Below are positions 50,882 through 59,557 of a stretch of DNA of 64,000 bases, piece after piece. Source of the stretch: Georgenia sp. TF02-10. GTDB taxonomy: Bacteria; Actinomycetota; Actinomycetes; Actinomycetales; Actinomycetaceae. Location: the NCBI RefSeq assembly GCF_022759505.1, contig NZ_CP094289.1:1178001-1242000 (forward strand), in the 5' to 3' direction. The notes beneath the pieces were generated by a model. It was not told where the DNA came from. It saw only the letters and a list, made by a program, of their open reading frames with translations, and ran no database searches. Both the position numbers and the translations under genes were made by a program. Each line of letters starts with the position of its first letter. Position 1 is the stretch's first letter.

Positions 50882-52351
50882 ATGATGACAACGGCAACGT
50901 CGGCTGCGGGCACCCGCGGCAAGCGGCAGATCCCCGGGTTCGCGCAGCTGCAGCGCGTGGGCCGCTCCCTCATGCTGCCGATCGCCACCCTGCCCGCCGC
51001 CGGGCTCCTGCTGCGCTTCGGCCAGCCGGACCTCCTGGGCGCGGAGGGGGTGTCGAGCTGGAACGGCTTCGGCTGGGTGCAGCCGGTGGCGGACGTCCTC
51101 GCCGCCGCCGGCGGGGCCATCCTGGACAACCTGGCGATCATCTTCGCCCTCGGTGTCGCCATCGGGTTCGCCCGGAAGTCGGACGGGTCGACGGCGCTCG
51201 CCGCCCTGATCGGCTACCTCACCTTCAACGCGGTGCTCGGTGCGCTGGCGCCGTACTTCGGCGCCGGCGCCGAGGGCGAGGAGACGATCAACTACGGGGT
51301 CCTCGGCGGCATCACCATCGGCATCATCGCCGCCCTGCTGTGGCAGCGGTTCTACCGCACCAAGCTCCCGCCCTACCTGGCGTTCTTCGGCGGCCGGCGG
51401 CTGGTGCCGATCATCACCGCGTTCGCGGCGGTCGTCGTCGCCGTGCTCTTCGCGCTGATCTACCCGGCGTTCAACTTCGTCATCGGCGGCTTCGGCGACT
51501 GGGTCACGCACCCGGGCAACTCGGTCATCGGCGGCTTCGTCTTCGGCACCGTCAACCGGCTGCTGATCCCGTTCGGGCTGCACCACCTGCTGAACAACCT
51601 GCCCTGGTTCCAGTTCGGCGAGTTCACCAACCCCGCCACCGGCGAGGTGGCCCAGGGCGACATCTACCGCTTCCTGGCCGGCGACCCGAGCGCCGGCACC
51701 TTCATGACCGGGTTCTTCCCCATCATGATGTTCGCCCTGCCCGCCGCGGCGCTGGCCATCTGGCGCACGGCCCGGCCGGAGCGGCGCAAGGTCACCGGCG
51801 GCATCATGGTCTCCGTCGCCCTGACCGCGTTCCTCACCGGCATCACCGAGCCGCTGGAGTACGCCTTCGCCTACGTGGCCTTCCCGCTCTACGCCGTCCA
51901 CGCCCTGCTGACCGGCACCTCCCTGGCGCTGGTCAACGCCCTGGACCTGCACCACGGGTTCACCTTCTCCGCCGGCGCGATCGACTACCTGCTCAACTTC
52001 GGCATCGCCACCCGGCCGCTGCTCCTCGTCCCAATCGGCCTGGCCTACGCCGTCATCTACTACTTCCTGTTCAGCTGGGCGATCCGCCGGTTCAACCTCA
52101 TGACGCCGGGCCGGGAGGTCGAGGGGGCCGGCGGCACGGCGGCACCCTCGGTCTTCGACGAGGCGCAGGAGGCGGCGGCGGTGTCTACCGGCAAGCGCGC
52201 CGCCGAGGCCGACGTGCGGGCCGAGCGGACCGACCCGCGCCGCGCCGCCGCCGACGCCGCCACCGAGCCGGGCAAGACGCCCGGCGAGGAGGCCCGGGAC
52301 GTGCGCGACACGGGCACGGAGTTCCCGGAGAACCGGGACCGGGGCCGCTGA
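50882..52351 (+). CDS. PTS subunit IIC, N-acetylglucosamine/glucose type
   Basis: 489 residues with about ten membrane segments. Glc/GlcNAc-family IIC: LQRVGRSLMLPIATLPAAGL, GVAIGFARKSDGSTALAALI, IPFGLHHLLNNLPWFQFGEF and TGITEPLEYAFAYVAFPLYA, the last being the sugar-binding region. The DasR-type operator favours N-acetylglucosamine. ACAAGGAGAC precedes ATGATG. The C-terminal ~80 residues are hydrophilic and carry no IIB domain, so the separate IIB proteins must complete it. Confidence 0.93.
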   Translation: MMTTATSAAGTRGKRQIPGFAQLQRVGRSLMLPIATLPAAGLLLRFGQPDLLGAEGVSSWNGFGWVQPVADVLAAAGGAILDNLAIIFALGVAIGFARKSDGSTALAALIGYLTFNAVLGALAPYFGAGAEGEETINYGVLGGITIGIIAALLWQRFYRTKLPPYLAFFGGRRLVPIITAFAAVVVAVLFALIYPAFNFVIGGFGDWVTHPGNSVIGGFVFGTVNRLLIPFGLHHLLNNLPWFQFGEFTNPATGEVAQGDIYRFLAGDPSAGTFMTGFFPIMMFALPAAALAIWRTARPERRKVTGGIMVSVALTAFLTGITEPLEYAFAYVAFPLYAVHALLTGTSLALVNALDLHHGFTFSAGAIDYLLNFGIATRPLLLVPIGLAYAVIYYFLFSWAIRRFNLMTPGREVEGAGGTAAPSVFDEAQEAAAVSTGKRAAEADVRAERTDPRRAAADAATEPGKTPGEEARDVRDTGTEFPENRDRGR

Positions 52352-52391
52352 GGAAAGGCCGGGGCCGGCCGGCACCGGTCCCGCCAGGTCC

Positions 52392-52423
52392 GCGGGCGCC
52401 GTCGTGCGGACGACGGCGCCCGC
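52392..52423 (+). terminator. strong hairpin after the IIC gene
   Basis: A perfect 14-bp stem (GCGGGCGCCGTCGT paired with ACGACGGCGCCCGC) encloses a 4-nt loop, 40 bp past the IIC stop. GGACGACGGCGCCCC recurs at 52434. There is no U-tract. Confidence 0.7.
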
Positions 52424-52502
52424 TGCCGTGTGAGGACGACGGCGCCCCGCCGAGCCTCGCTGGCGTGGACCCTCGGCCCGCCGGACCGGACCTACCGAGC
52501 GA

Positions 52503-52508
52503 TACCCT
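52503..52508 (+). promoter_or_regulatory. -10 box of galE
   Basis: TACCCT ends seven bases before the GTG at 52516, with no Shine-Dalgarno between. This suggests a leaderless transcript. Confidence 0.35.
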
Positions 52509-52515
52509 GCCGGTC

Positions 52516-53499
52516 GTGAGCATCCTCGTCATCGGCGGCGCCGGGTACATCGGCGCCCACGTGGTCCGCCTCCTCCAGCAGCGCGGCGAGGACGTCGTCG
52601 TCGTCGACGACCTGTCCACCGGGACGGCCGACCGGACCGGTGACGCCGTCCTGGTCGAGCTCGACGTCGCCGCCCCGCACGCGCAGGAGCGGCTCGAGCA
52701 GGTCATGCGCGAGCACGCCACCACCGCCGTCATCCACTTCGCCGCCCGCAAGCAGGTGGGGGAGTCGGTGGCGAGGCCGGCCTGGTACTACCAGCAGAAC
52801 GTCGGCGGGATGGCGAACCTGCTCGCGGCCATGGAGGCCGCCGGGGTGCGGCAGATGATCTTCTCCTCCTCCGCCGCCGTCTACGGCATGCCCGCGGTGG
52901 AGACCGTCACCGAGGACACCGAATGCCACCCCATCAACCCCTACGGGGAGACCAAGCTCGTCGGGGAGTGGCTGCTCGCGGACTGCGCCCGGGCCTGGGG
53001 CCTGCGCTGGGCCGGGCTGCGGTACTTCAACGTCGCCGGCGCCGGGTGGCCGGACCTTGGTGACCCCGCGGTGCTCAACCTCGTGCCGATGGTGCTGGAC
53101 CGGCTCGCCCGCGGGGAGCGGCCGAAGATCTTCGGGGACGACTACCCCACCCCGGACGGGACCTGCATCCGGGACTACATCCACGTCCTCGACCTGGCCC
53201 AGGCGCACCTGGCGGCGATGGACCACCTCGCCGCCGACGGCGAGCTGACCGAGCACGTCTTCAACGTCGGTACCGGCACCGGGGCCTCCGTCCGGCAGGT
53301 CGTCGAGGAGATCGGCGCCGCCTCCGGGCTGGACGTCACCGCCGACGTCGAGCCGCGCCGGCCCGGCGACCCGCCCCGGCTGGTCGCCTCCGCGGACCGG
53401 ATCGGGCAGGTGCTGGGCTGGAAGGCCGAGCACGGCCTGACCGACATCATCCGCAGCGCCTGGGAGGCCTGGCAGGCGGGGCCGCGCCGGATCGGCTGA
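52516..53499 (+). CDS. galE: UDP-glucose 4-epimerase
   Basis: 327 residues, extended SDR. Interconverts UDP-galactose and UDP-glucose. NAD site VIGGAGYIGAHVVRLL, IHFAARKQVGESV, SSSAAVYG with the catalytic Ser, and YGETK with the catalytic Tyr and Lys; IRDYIHVLDLAQAH is the GalE C-terminal signature. The terminator between it and the PTS IIC gene implies a separate transcription unit. It would link galactose released by the alpha-galactosidase locus to central metabolism. Confidence 0.95.
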   Translation: MSILVIGGAGYIGAHVVRLLQQRGEDVVVVDDLSTGTADRTGDAVLVELDVAAPHAQERLEQVMREHATTAVIHFAARKQVGESVARPAWYYQQNVGGMANLLAAMEAAGVRQMIFSSSAAVYGMPAVETVTEDTECHPINPYGETKLVGEWLLADCARAWGLRWAGLRYFNVAGAGWPDLGDPAVLNLVPMVLDRLARGERPKIFGDDYPTPDGTCIRDYIHVLDLAQAHLAAMDHLAADGELTEHVFNVGTGTGASVRQVVEEIGAASGLDVTADVEPRRPGDPPRLVASADRIGQVLGWKAEHGLTDIIRSAWEAWQAGPRRIG

Positions 53500-53506
53500 G
53501 GCCAGG

Positions 53507-54445
53507 TCAACGGGCCGCACGAAGCTCGGCGGCGAAGCCGCCGCGCCAGTCGGGGTGGGCTGGCCGCCAGCCCAGCTCGGCCTTGGCTCTGGTGTTGTCG
53601 GACCCGCGGGCTGTCGTCATCATGTGCACCAGCCCCGTGCCGCCGACCGCTCGGGCCAGCCACACCGGCAGACGTCGCGGTTCCGGCGCACCCAGCATGC
53701 GCGCCACCTCCGGCAGCCATTCCCCCACCCGCACCGGGTCGTCGTCGACGACGTTGTAGACGCCGTGGCCCCGAGCCAGGGCGGCCACCGCAGCATCCGC
53801 GGCGTCCTCGACGTGCAGGAACGACCACACCGCTCCGGCGTCCCCGACGAGCGGGAAGCGGCGACGGCGGATCGCCTCGACCTGGGCGCCGCGAGCACCG
53901 AGCGAGGTCCCGGGGCCGTAGAGCGCGCCGTACCGCAGGACCACCCCGTTCGGGTAGCTCGTGACCAGCCGCTCGAGCTCGACGATCGCGGCGAAGGTAC
54001 GCCGGAACGCCGGTGCGGGATCCGGGTCCAGGCGGTCCTGCTCGGTCTTGACCGACCCGCCCTCCGGGGCCCAGGGCCAGCCGCAGAAGCTCTGCGCCAC
54101 CAGCTGCGGCGGTCGCGGGAGCGCGTGCGCGGCGGTGATCAGGGTGCGGGTGCCGGCGGTGCGCAACCGGTTGGTGACCGCGAACGCCCGGTCGAAGCGG
54201 CGCACGTTGTTGCCGAGCCCGGACAGGGCCGTCGCCTGGTGGATGATGGCGTCCGGCTGGTGGTCCGCGACGAGCGCGGCCGTGGCGGCGGCGTCGAGCA
54301 GGTCCAGCCGCCGGAGCTGCACGCCCTCGGGCACCGCGCGCGGCACGTGGCGGGCCGTGGCCACGACCTCGTGGCCGGCCTCGGCCAGCCTGGCGAGCAG
54401 GGGCCGACCCACCACCCCGGTGGCGCCCACGACGAGTACCTTCAT
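53507..54445 (-). CDS. NAD-dependent epimerase/dehydratase family protein
   Basis: 312 residues. Atypical/extended SDR: VLVVGATGVVGRPLLARLAE is the nucleotide-binding loop; RRLDLLDAAATAALVADHQP follows. The usual YxxxK dyad is not evident at the expected place (VAQSFCGWPW region), so catalysis may differ or be lost. Substrate unknown. CAGGAGGAAG precedes the ATG. It converges on galE with seven bases between stops. Confidence 0.8.
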   Translation of the reverse strand: MKVLVVGATGVVGRPLLARLAEAGHEVVATARHVPRAVPEGVQLRRLDLLDAAATAALVADHQPDAIIHQATALSGLGNNVRRFDRAFAVTNRLRTAGTRTLITAAHALPRPPQLVAQSFCGWPWAPEGGSVKTEQDRLDPDPAPAFRRTFAAIVELERLVTSYPNGVVLRYGALYGPGTSLGARGAQVEAIRRRRFPLVGDAGAVWSFLHVEDAADAAVAALARGHGVYNVVDDDPVRVGEWLPEVARMLGAPEPRRLPVWLARAVGGTGLVHMMTTARGSDNTRAKAELGWRPAHPDWRGGFAAELRAAR

Positions 54446-54525
54446 CGCTTCCTCCTGGTGACCGAGATCCGAGCCAGACACTTGGGCCGGCGCTCCGGGG
54501 ATCGGTGTTTGACACCTCCCGCGGC

Positions 54526-54927
54526 TCACCCCCCGCCGGGCAGCACCTCCGCAGCCAACGACGACAGCCGGGGGTCGGCCAGCGGCAGCCGCGCGATCTC
54601 GTCCAGCGTGAACCACCCGATGGCCTGGTGCTCATCCAAGGCGGTGTTGCGGGCCTCACCGCGCCATCGCTCCACCCGGAGCACGGTCAGGTCCGCCCGG
54701 TCGATCACCACCCGCCAGCGCTGGCCGACCGCCGAGACGTCGATGCCCAGCTCCTCCCGGCACTCCCGGCGCAGGGCCTCGACCGCGCTCTCCCCGCTTC
54801 GGACGTGCCCTCCGACCAGGTCCCAGACGCCCGGGTACCACGGCGCGTCGTCGCGACGATGGCACAGCAGCAGCCGACCGTGCCGCACCAGCACGCAGGC
54901 CACGACTTCTGGGCGGGACACGCTCAT
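54526..54927 (-). CDS. Nudix hydrolase
   Basis: 133 residues from the ATG at 54927; a GTG at 54936 is possible. Single Nudix domain with an intact box (GGHVRSGESAVEALRREC then REELGI) after LLLCHRRDDAPWYPGVWDLV, an arrangement seen in enzymes acting on (oxidised) nucleotides. Substrate not predictable. It begins 14 bp after the GH2 stop on the same strand, so it may share that transcript. Confidence 0.88.
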   Translation of the reverse strand: MSVSRPEVVACVLVRHGRLLLCHRRDDAPWYPGVWDLVGGHVRSGESAVEALRRECREELGIDVSAVGQRWRVVIDRADLTVLRVERWRGEARNTALDEHQAIGWFTLDEIARLPLADPRLSSLAAEVLPGGG

Positions 54928-54941
54928 GCCGACCACCCGGC

Positions 54942-56927
54942 TCAGCCCGGGCCGCCGTCGCCCAGCACGAGCGCCCGCAGCTGCTCGACCGGCAGCTTCG
55001 GCCGACGGTCCTCGTCGAGCAGGCCGTTGGTCTCCTGGCCGGTGTCGGTGAGCTGGGTGTAGCAGAAGCCGGCCAGCGGCGGGCACGCGCGCACCGCGTC
55101 GAAGAGGTCGCGCAGCCGGGCGGCGAAGTCCTCGGCGTCGGCGGCCGTGGAGTACCCCCAGGCCTCCTCCCGGTCGGCGGCGTAGCTGACCCCGCCGAAC
55201 TCGGTCAGCATCAGCGGCTGGCCCCGGTCGCCGTCGCAGGTCAGCCGGACCCGCCGGCCGGCGTGGCCGATGCCGCCGGCGAGCAGCTCGCGCACGGCGT
55301 CCGCCGTGCCGTACCGCTGGCGGAGCTGCTCCCCGGAGGGGGCGTAGTCGTGCACCGACCAGATGTCGGAGTCGGTGTGCTCCCAGCCGTCGTTGGACAC
55401 CACCGGGCGGGTCGGGTCTACCGCCCGGGTCAGGTTGGCCAGCCCGGTGGCGTAGTGCCGCTGGGCCGGCACGTGCGCGGCGTGCTGGACGCCCCAGCTC
55501 TCGTTCAGCGGCACCCAGGTCACGACGCACGGGTGGGAGCGGTCCCGGCGGACCAGCGCGACCCACTCCCCGGTCACCTGCTGGACCGCCCGGGCCGAGA
55601 AGGCGTAGGCGCTCGCCATCTCACCCCAGACGGCGAGGCCCAGCCGGTCCGCCCAGTACAGGAAGCGCGGGTCCTCGGCCTTCTGGTGCACCCGGACCGC
55701 GTTGAAGCCGAGCGCCTTGATGGCCTCGACCTCGGCGCGCAGCGCGGCGGCGCTCGGGGCGGCCAGGTGGGACTGGGGCCAGTAGCCCTGGCCCAGCACC
55801 GAGCGGAGGTAGTAGGGGCGGTCGTTGAGGAGGAAGCGGCCGTCGGCGACGGCGGCCGAGCGCAGCCCGAGGTAGGAGGTGACCTCGTCCGGCCGGGACC
55901 GGGCCGCCGGGCCGGGTGTGCGCTCCGCCGTCGCCGGCCCCGCCAGGGTCAGCGTGGCGTCGACCAGGGTCGGGCGCTCCGGTGACCAGAGGAGCTCCTG
56001 GGCGGCCTGCCCGTTGTGCTGGCGGGGGAGGTCCAGCAGTACCCGCACGTCCTGGTCCAGGACCCGGGTCGACTGCTCGGCGAGCAGCTCGCCGTCGTGC
56101 TCGAGGCGGACCCGCAGCGTCTCCTGCCCGGTCGGCCGGCGGCTCAGCCGGACCTCCGCCGTCACCGACGCGGCCGGCAGGTCGGCGGTCCAGGCGAGCT
56201 CGGCGATGTGCAGCGCGGGGACGGCCTCGAGCCAGACCGGCTGCCAGATGCCGGTGGTGCGGTGGTACCAGACCGCGTGCGGCTCGGCCCGCCAGTCCTG
56301 CTTCCCGCGCGGCTTGGCGACGTCGGCCGGGTCGTCCTGGGCCCGGACGACCAGCTCCAGCGGTCGGGGCACCACCGGCGCCCCTGGCTCCGCCGACCGG
56401 GCCGCCCGGGTGACGACGTCGGTGATGTCGACGGCGAAGGGCGTCTGCCCGCCCTCGTGGCTGCCGAGGTGCTGCCCGTCGAGCCACACCGTCGCGCGGT
56501 AGTCCACGGCGCCGAAGTGCAGCAGCACCCGGTCACCCTGCGCGCCGCCGTCCGGGCCGTCCGCCGGTCCGCCGTCCGGGCCGTCCGCGGGTCCGCCGTC
56601 CGGGCTGCCCGCCGCGCCGTCCGTGGCGAACCAGGCCCGGCGCAGGTCCGCGGCGTCGATGGTGCGCCGGTACCAGACCTCGGGCAGGAAGCCGGTCTCG
56701 CCGACGCCGGACGCCGGCGACTCCGGCGGGAAGGGCACCTCGATCCGCCGGTCGAAGCGGACCTCCCCCGGGGTGGTCCCGCCGGGCGGGGCGACGGCGA
56801 AGTCCCAGGTGCCGCACAGGTCGGCCCACCGGGACCGGACGGCCTGCGGCCGGGGGTAGGTGCCGTCCTGCCGGCTGGCGGGGGCGTCCTGCCGGCTGCC
56901 GGCGCCGGGCGGCGGGGGTGCGCTCAT
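54942..56927 (-). CDS. GH2-family beta-glycosidase
   Basis: 661 residues. Sugar-binding domain (RSRWADLCGTWDFAVAPPGG; VWYRRTIDAADLRRAWF), immunoglobulin-like domain (WYHRTTGIWQPVWLEAVP), then the TIM barrel (ALGFNAVRVHQKAEDPRFLY). The acid/base is the Glu of WVPLNESWG and the probable nucleophile is the Glu of PLMLTEFGG. No signal peptide. Family activities include beta-galactosidase, beta-glucuronidase and beta-mannosidase; the divergent arabinanase-type genes make an intracellular pentosyl- or galactosyl-cleaving role plausible. A 24-nt tandem repeat at 56545-56616 codes for GGPADGPD-type units in a surface loop. Downstream of lacI by 43 bp. Confidence 0.88.
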   Translation of the reverse strand: MSAPPPPGAGSRQDAPASRQDGTYPRPQAVRSRWADLCGTWDFAVAPPGGTTPGEVRFDRRIEVPFPPESPASGVGETGFLPEVWYRRTIDAADLRRAWFATDGAAGSPDGGPADGPDGGPADGPDGGAQGDRVLLHFGAVDYRATVWLDGQHLGSHEGGQTPFAVDITDVVTRAARSAEPGAPVVPRPLELVVRAQDDPADVAKPRGKQDWRAEPHAVWYHRTTGIWQPVWLEAVPALHIAELAWTADLPAASVTAEVRLSRRPTGQETLRVRLEHDGELLAEQSTRVLDQDVRVLLDLPRQHNGQAAQELLWSPERPTLVDATLTLAGPATAERTPGPAARSRPDEVTSYLGLRSAAVADGRFLLNDRPYYLRSVLGQGYWPQSHLAAPSAAALRAEVEAIKALGFNAVRVHQKAEDPRFLYWADRLGLAVWGEMASAYAFSARAVQQVTGEWVALVRRDRSHPCVVTWVPLNESWGVQHAAHVPAQRHYATGLANLTRAVDPTRPVVSNDGWEHTDSDIWSVHDYAPSGEQLRQRYGTADAVRELLAGGIGHAGRRVRLTCDGDRGQPLMLTEFGGVSYAADREEAWGYSTAADAEDFAARLRDLFDAVRACPPLAGFCYTQLTDTGQETNGLLDEDRRPKLPVEQLRALVLGDGGPG

Positions 56928-56970
56928 CGTTCCTCCTCGGGCACGGCGGCCGGGCCGGGTCGTCCGGGCC

Positions 56971-57996
56971 TCACCCGCGGCCGCCCGTGCCCGCGGCCGC
57001 GGTGCTCTGCCGGGGGAGCAGCCGGTGCTCCACCGTGACCGTCCGCGGCTCCGTGCCGGCCGGCGCCAGCAGCAGCTCCAGCGCGGTGGCCGCGACGGCC
57101 CGCTTGTCCGGGGAGATGGTGGTCAGCGCCGGGTTGGCGAACCGGCCCTCCTCCACGTCGTCGATCCCCACCACGGCGACGTCACCCGGGACGTCCAGGC
57201 CGCGGCTGGCGAGGGTGTGCATGGCCCCCAGGGCGAGGGCGTCGTTGAAGCAGAACACCGCGTCCGGTGGCTCGGGCAGGGCGAGCAGGCGGTCCATCGC
57301 GGCGGCGCCGTCGGGCCGGTGGAAGTGCTCGACGACGGCGACCAGCTCGGCCCGGCGGGGCACCCCGGCCCGGTCCAGGGCGTCGTGGTAGCCGGCCAGA
57401 CGCAGCAGCGCCGTCTCGTTGGGGCCGTCCAGCTGGGCGCCGATCGCGGCCACCCGCCGCCGGCCGCGGTCGAGCAGGTGGCCGGTGGCCTCGGCCGCGG
57501 CCCGCCGGTTGTCGATCGTGACCAGGTTGAAGCCGCTGGGCCCGATGTGCTCGCCGAGCAGCACGAGCGGGGTCTGGACCGGGTAGGTGCGCAGGGTCGC
57601 CGCGGTCAGCGCCAGCGGGCTGAGGACCAGGCCGTCGAGCACCGGCAGGTCCACCCCGCTGAGGAGGGCCCGTTCGGCCTCCTCGGTGCCGTCGGTCTGG
57701 CTCAGCAGCACGATGCGCCCGTGGGCCTTGGCGGCGCGCACGAGCTCGCTGGCCAGCTCGGCGAAGTAGGGCTGGGTCAGCTCGGGCAGGGCGACGGCGA
57801 CCAGCCCGGTGGTCCCGCGGCGCAGGTGCCGGGCGGCGAGGTTGGGCCGGTAGGGCAGCTCGCGCAGCGCGCTCTCGACCTTCTGCTGGGTGGCGGCGGT
57901 GACCGAGCCGGTGCCGTTGACCACGTTGGAGACGGTCTTGATGGACACCCCCGCCCGGGAGGCGACGTCCTGCAGCCGGATCCGCCCGGTCCCCAC
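56971..57996 (-). CDS. LacI-family transcriptional repressor
   Basis: 341 residues from the GTG at 57996, preceded by GAGGAGG. HTH: RLQDVASRAGVSIKTVSNVV with the hinge-helix ALRELPYRPNLAARHL, then a periplasmic-binding-protein-like effector domain (LVTIDNRRAAAEATGHLLDR; VVGIDDVEEGRFANPALTTI). It sits between the GH2 gene (same strand) and the divergent sugar ABC operon, and an operator-like site overlaps that operon's promoter, so it probably controls both sides. Confidence 0.93.
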   Translation of the reverse strand: MGTGRIRLQDVASRAGVSIKTVSNVVNGTGSVTAATQQKVESALRELPYRPNLAARHLRRGTTGLVAVALPELTQPYFAELASELVRAAKAHGRIVLLSQTDGTEEAERALLSGVDLPVLDGLVLSPLALTAATLRTYPVQTPLVLLGEHIGPSGFNLVTIDNRRAAAEATGHLLDRGRRRVAAIGAQLDGPNETALLRLAGYHDALDRAGVPRRAELVAVVEHFHRPDGAAAMDRLLALPEPPDAVFCFNDALALGAMHTLASRGLDVPGDVAVVGIDDVEEGRFANPALTTISPDKRAVAATALELLLAPAGTEPRTVTVEHRLLPRQSTAAAGTGGRG

Positions 57997-58089
57997 GGCA
58001 GCACCTCCTCGGTCGCGGCGCCCGACGGCGCCCACCCGGCGCGGCCGCCGCGCCCGGCATCACCGTGACCCTACTGAGATGCCGGTGGG

Positions 58090-58119
58090 GTTGTACAACG
58101 TTTACCGGTGAGGTAGGAA
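58090..58119 (+). promoter_or_regulatory. LacI-type operator overlapping the ABC operon promoter
   Basis: GTTGTACAAC (58090-58099) is a perfect palindrome and overlaps GTACAACGTTTAC, close to the common LacI-family site GTAAACGTTTAC. TTGTAC (58091-58096) can act as a -35 box with TAGGAA (58114-58119) 17 nt on as a weak -10. Confidence 0.55.
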
Positions 58120-58184
58120 ATGCAGTGCGTGGCACTCACCCAGCGCAGCACCGTGCCCTGCGCATCCTGACGAGGAGCTCGACG

Positions 58185-59555
58185 ATGAGAAATGCACCAC
58201 GTCCCCACCCCCGCACCCCCCGCCGGGCCGCCCGTACCCCCCGCCGGGCCGCGGCGCTGGCCGTGACCACCGCCGGGGCGCTGGCCCTGGCCGCCTGCGG
58301 CGGGGGGATGACCCCCGAGGAGGCCGCCGGCGGCGGCGAGGCCGCCGCCCCGGAGGCCGAGTTCACCGGCGAGTACACCGGACCGGAGGTCGAGCTGGCC
58401 TACTGGAACGGGTTCACCGGCGGTGACGGCCCGTTCATGCAGGAGATGGTCGACCAGTTCAACTCCGAGCACGACAACATCACCGTCGTCCCCAACACCA
58501 TGGAGTGGGGCGACTTCTACCAGCGGGTCCCCGCCGCGGTGAACGCCGGGGAGGGCCCCGACGTCGGCGTCATGCACCTGGACCAGCTCGCCACCCAGGC
58601 CGCCCGCGGCGTCATCCTGCCGCTGGACGACCTCGCCGAGACCCTGGAGCTGACCGCCGACGACTTCACCGAGGAGGTCTGGAACGCCGGCGAGTACCAG
58701 GACCGGCGCTACGGCATCCCGCTCGACGTGCACTCCCTGGCGATGTACTACAACACCGAGCACTTCGAGGCGGCCGGCATCACCGAGCCGCCCACCGACG
58801 AGGCCTCGTTCATGGACGCGCTCGACAAGCTCCAGGCGGCCGGCCACGAGCAGCCCTTCTGGATGCCCCAGCTCTGGCCGAGCCACCTGATGTGGCTGTC
58901 CCTGGCCTGGCAGAACGGCGCCGAGGTCTACGCCGAGGACGGCTCCGAGGCGCACTACGACGCGCCCGAGGCGGTCGCCGCGCTGGAGTGGCAGCGGTCC
59001 ATCATCGAGCAGGGGTACAGCCCCTCCGACGTCGCCCAGGACTCCCAGTACGTCGCGTTCAAGAACGGCGAGACCTCCGTCACCTGGGACGGGATCTGGC
59101 AGATCAACGACCTCGAGGCGGCCGGGCTGCCCTACGGCATCGCCCCGGTGCCGACGATCGGCGAGGAGGAGGCGGTCTGGGCCAACTCGCACCACTTCTT
59201 CATCGCCAAGCAGGCCGGGGAGGACGAGAACAAGTACCTCGCCGCGCAGGCCTTCATCTCCTGGATGAGCGAGCACTCGGGCGACTGGGCGGGGGCCGGG
59301 ATGATCCCCGCGCGGCAGTCGGTCCGCGACAGCGGCGTCCTGGACGACATGCCGCAGGGCGTCATCGCCGAGCAGATCGACAAGATGCGCTTCCTCCCGC
59401 CGGTCCCCGGCCTCGGTGGCGTGCAGACCGAGGCGCTGGAGCCCGCCCTCGCCGATGCCGTCCTCGGCAACGTCGAGCCGGCCGACGCCATGGGCCGCGC
59501 CTCCGCGCAGGCCACCGACCTGATGCAGGAGAACCTCGAGAGCTTCGGGGGCTGA
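58185..59555 (+). CDS. sugar ABC transporter substrate-binding lipoprotein
   Basis: 456 residues. An Arg-rich twin repeat (RTPRRAARTPRRAAALAV) precedes a lipobox ALALAACGGG. Family 1 solute-binding fold: VELAYWNGFTGGDGPFMQEM, GPDVGVMHLDQLATQAARGV, YGIPLDVHSLAMYYNTEHFE and WDGIWQINDLEAAGLPYGIA. GAGGAG precedes the ATG. First gene of a plus-strand operon with two permeases and two GH43-type enzymes; arabino- or xylo-oligosaccharides are likely ligands. Confidence 0.92.
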   Translation: MRNAPRPHPRTPRRAARTPRRAAALAVTTAGALALAACGGGMTPEEAAGGGEAAAPEAEFTGEYTGPEVELAYWNGFTGGDGPFMQEMVDQFNSEHDNITVVPNTMEWGDFYQRVPAAVNAGEGPDVGVMHLDQLATQAARGVILPLDDLAETLELTADDFTEEVWNAGEYQDRRYGIPLDVHSLAMYYNTEHFEAAGITEPPTDEASFMDALDKLQAAGHEQPFWMPQLWPSHLMWLSLAWQNGAEVYAEDGSEAHYDAPEAVAALEWQRSIIEQGYSPSDVAQDSQYVAFKNGETSVTWDGIWQINDLEAAGLPYGIAPVPTIGEEEAVWANSHHFFIAKQAGEDENKYLAAQAFISWMSEHSGDWAGAGMIPARQSVRDSGVLDDMPQGVIAEQIDKMRFLPPVPGLGGVQTEALEPALADAVLGNVEPADAMGRASAQATDLMQENLESFGG

Positions 59556-59557
59556 CC

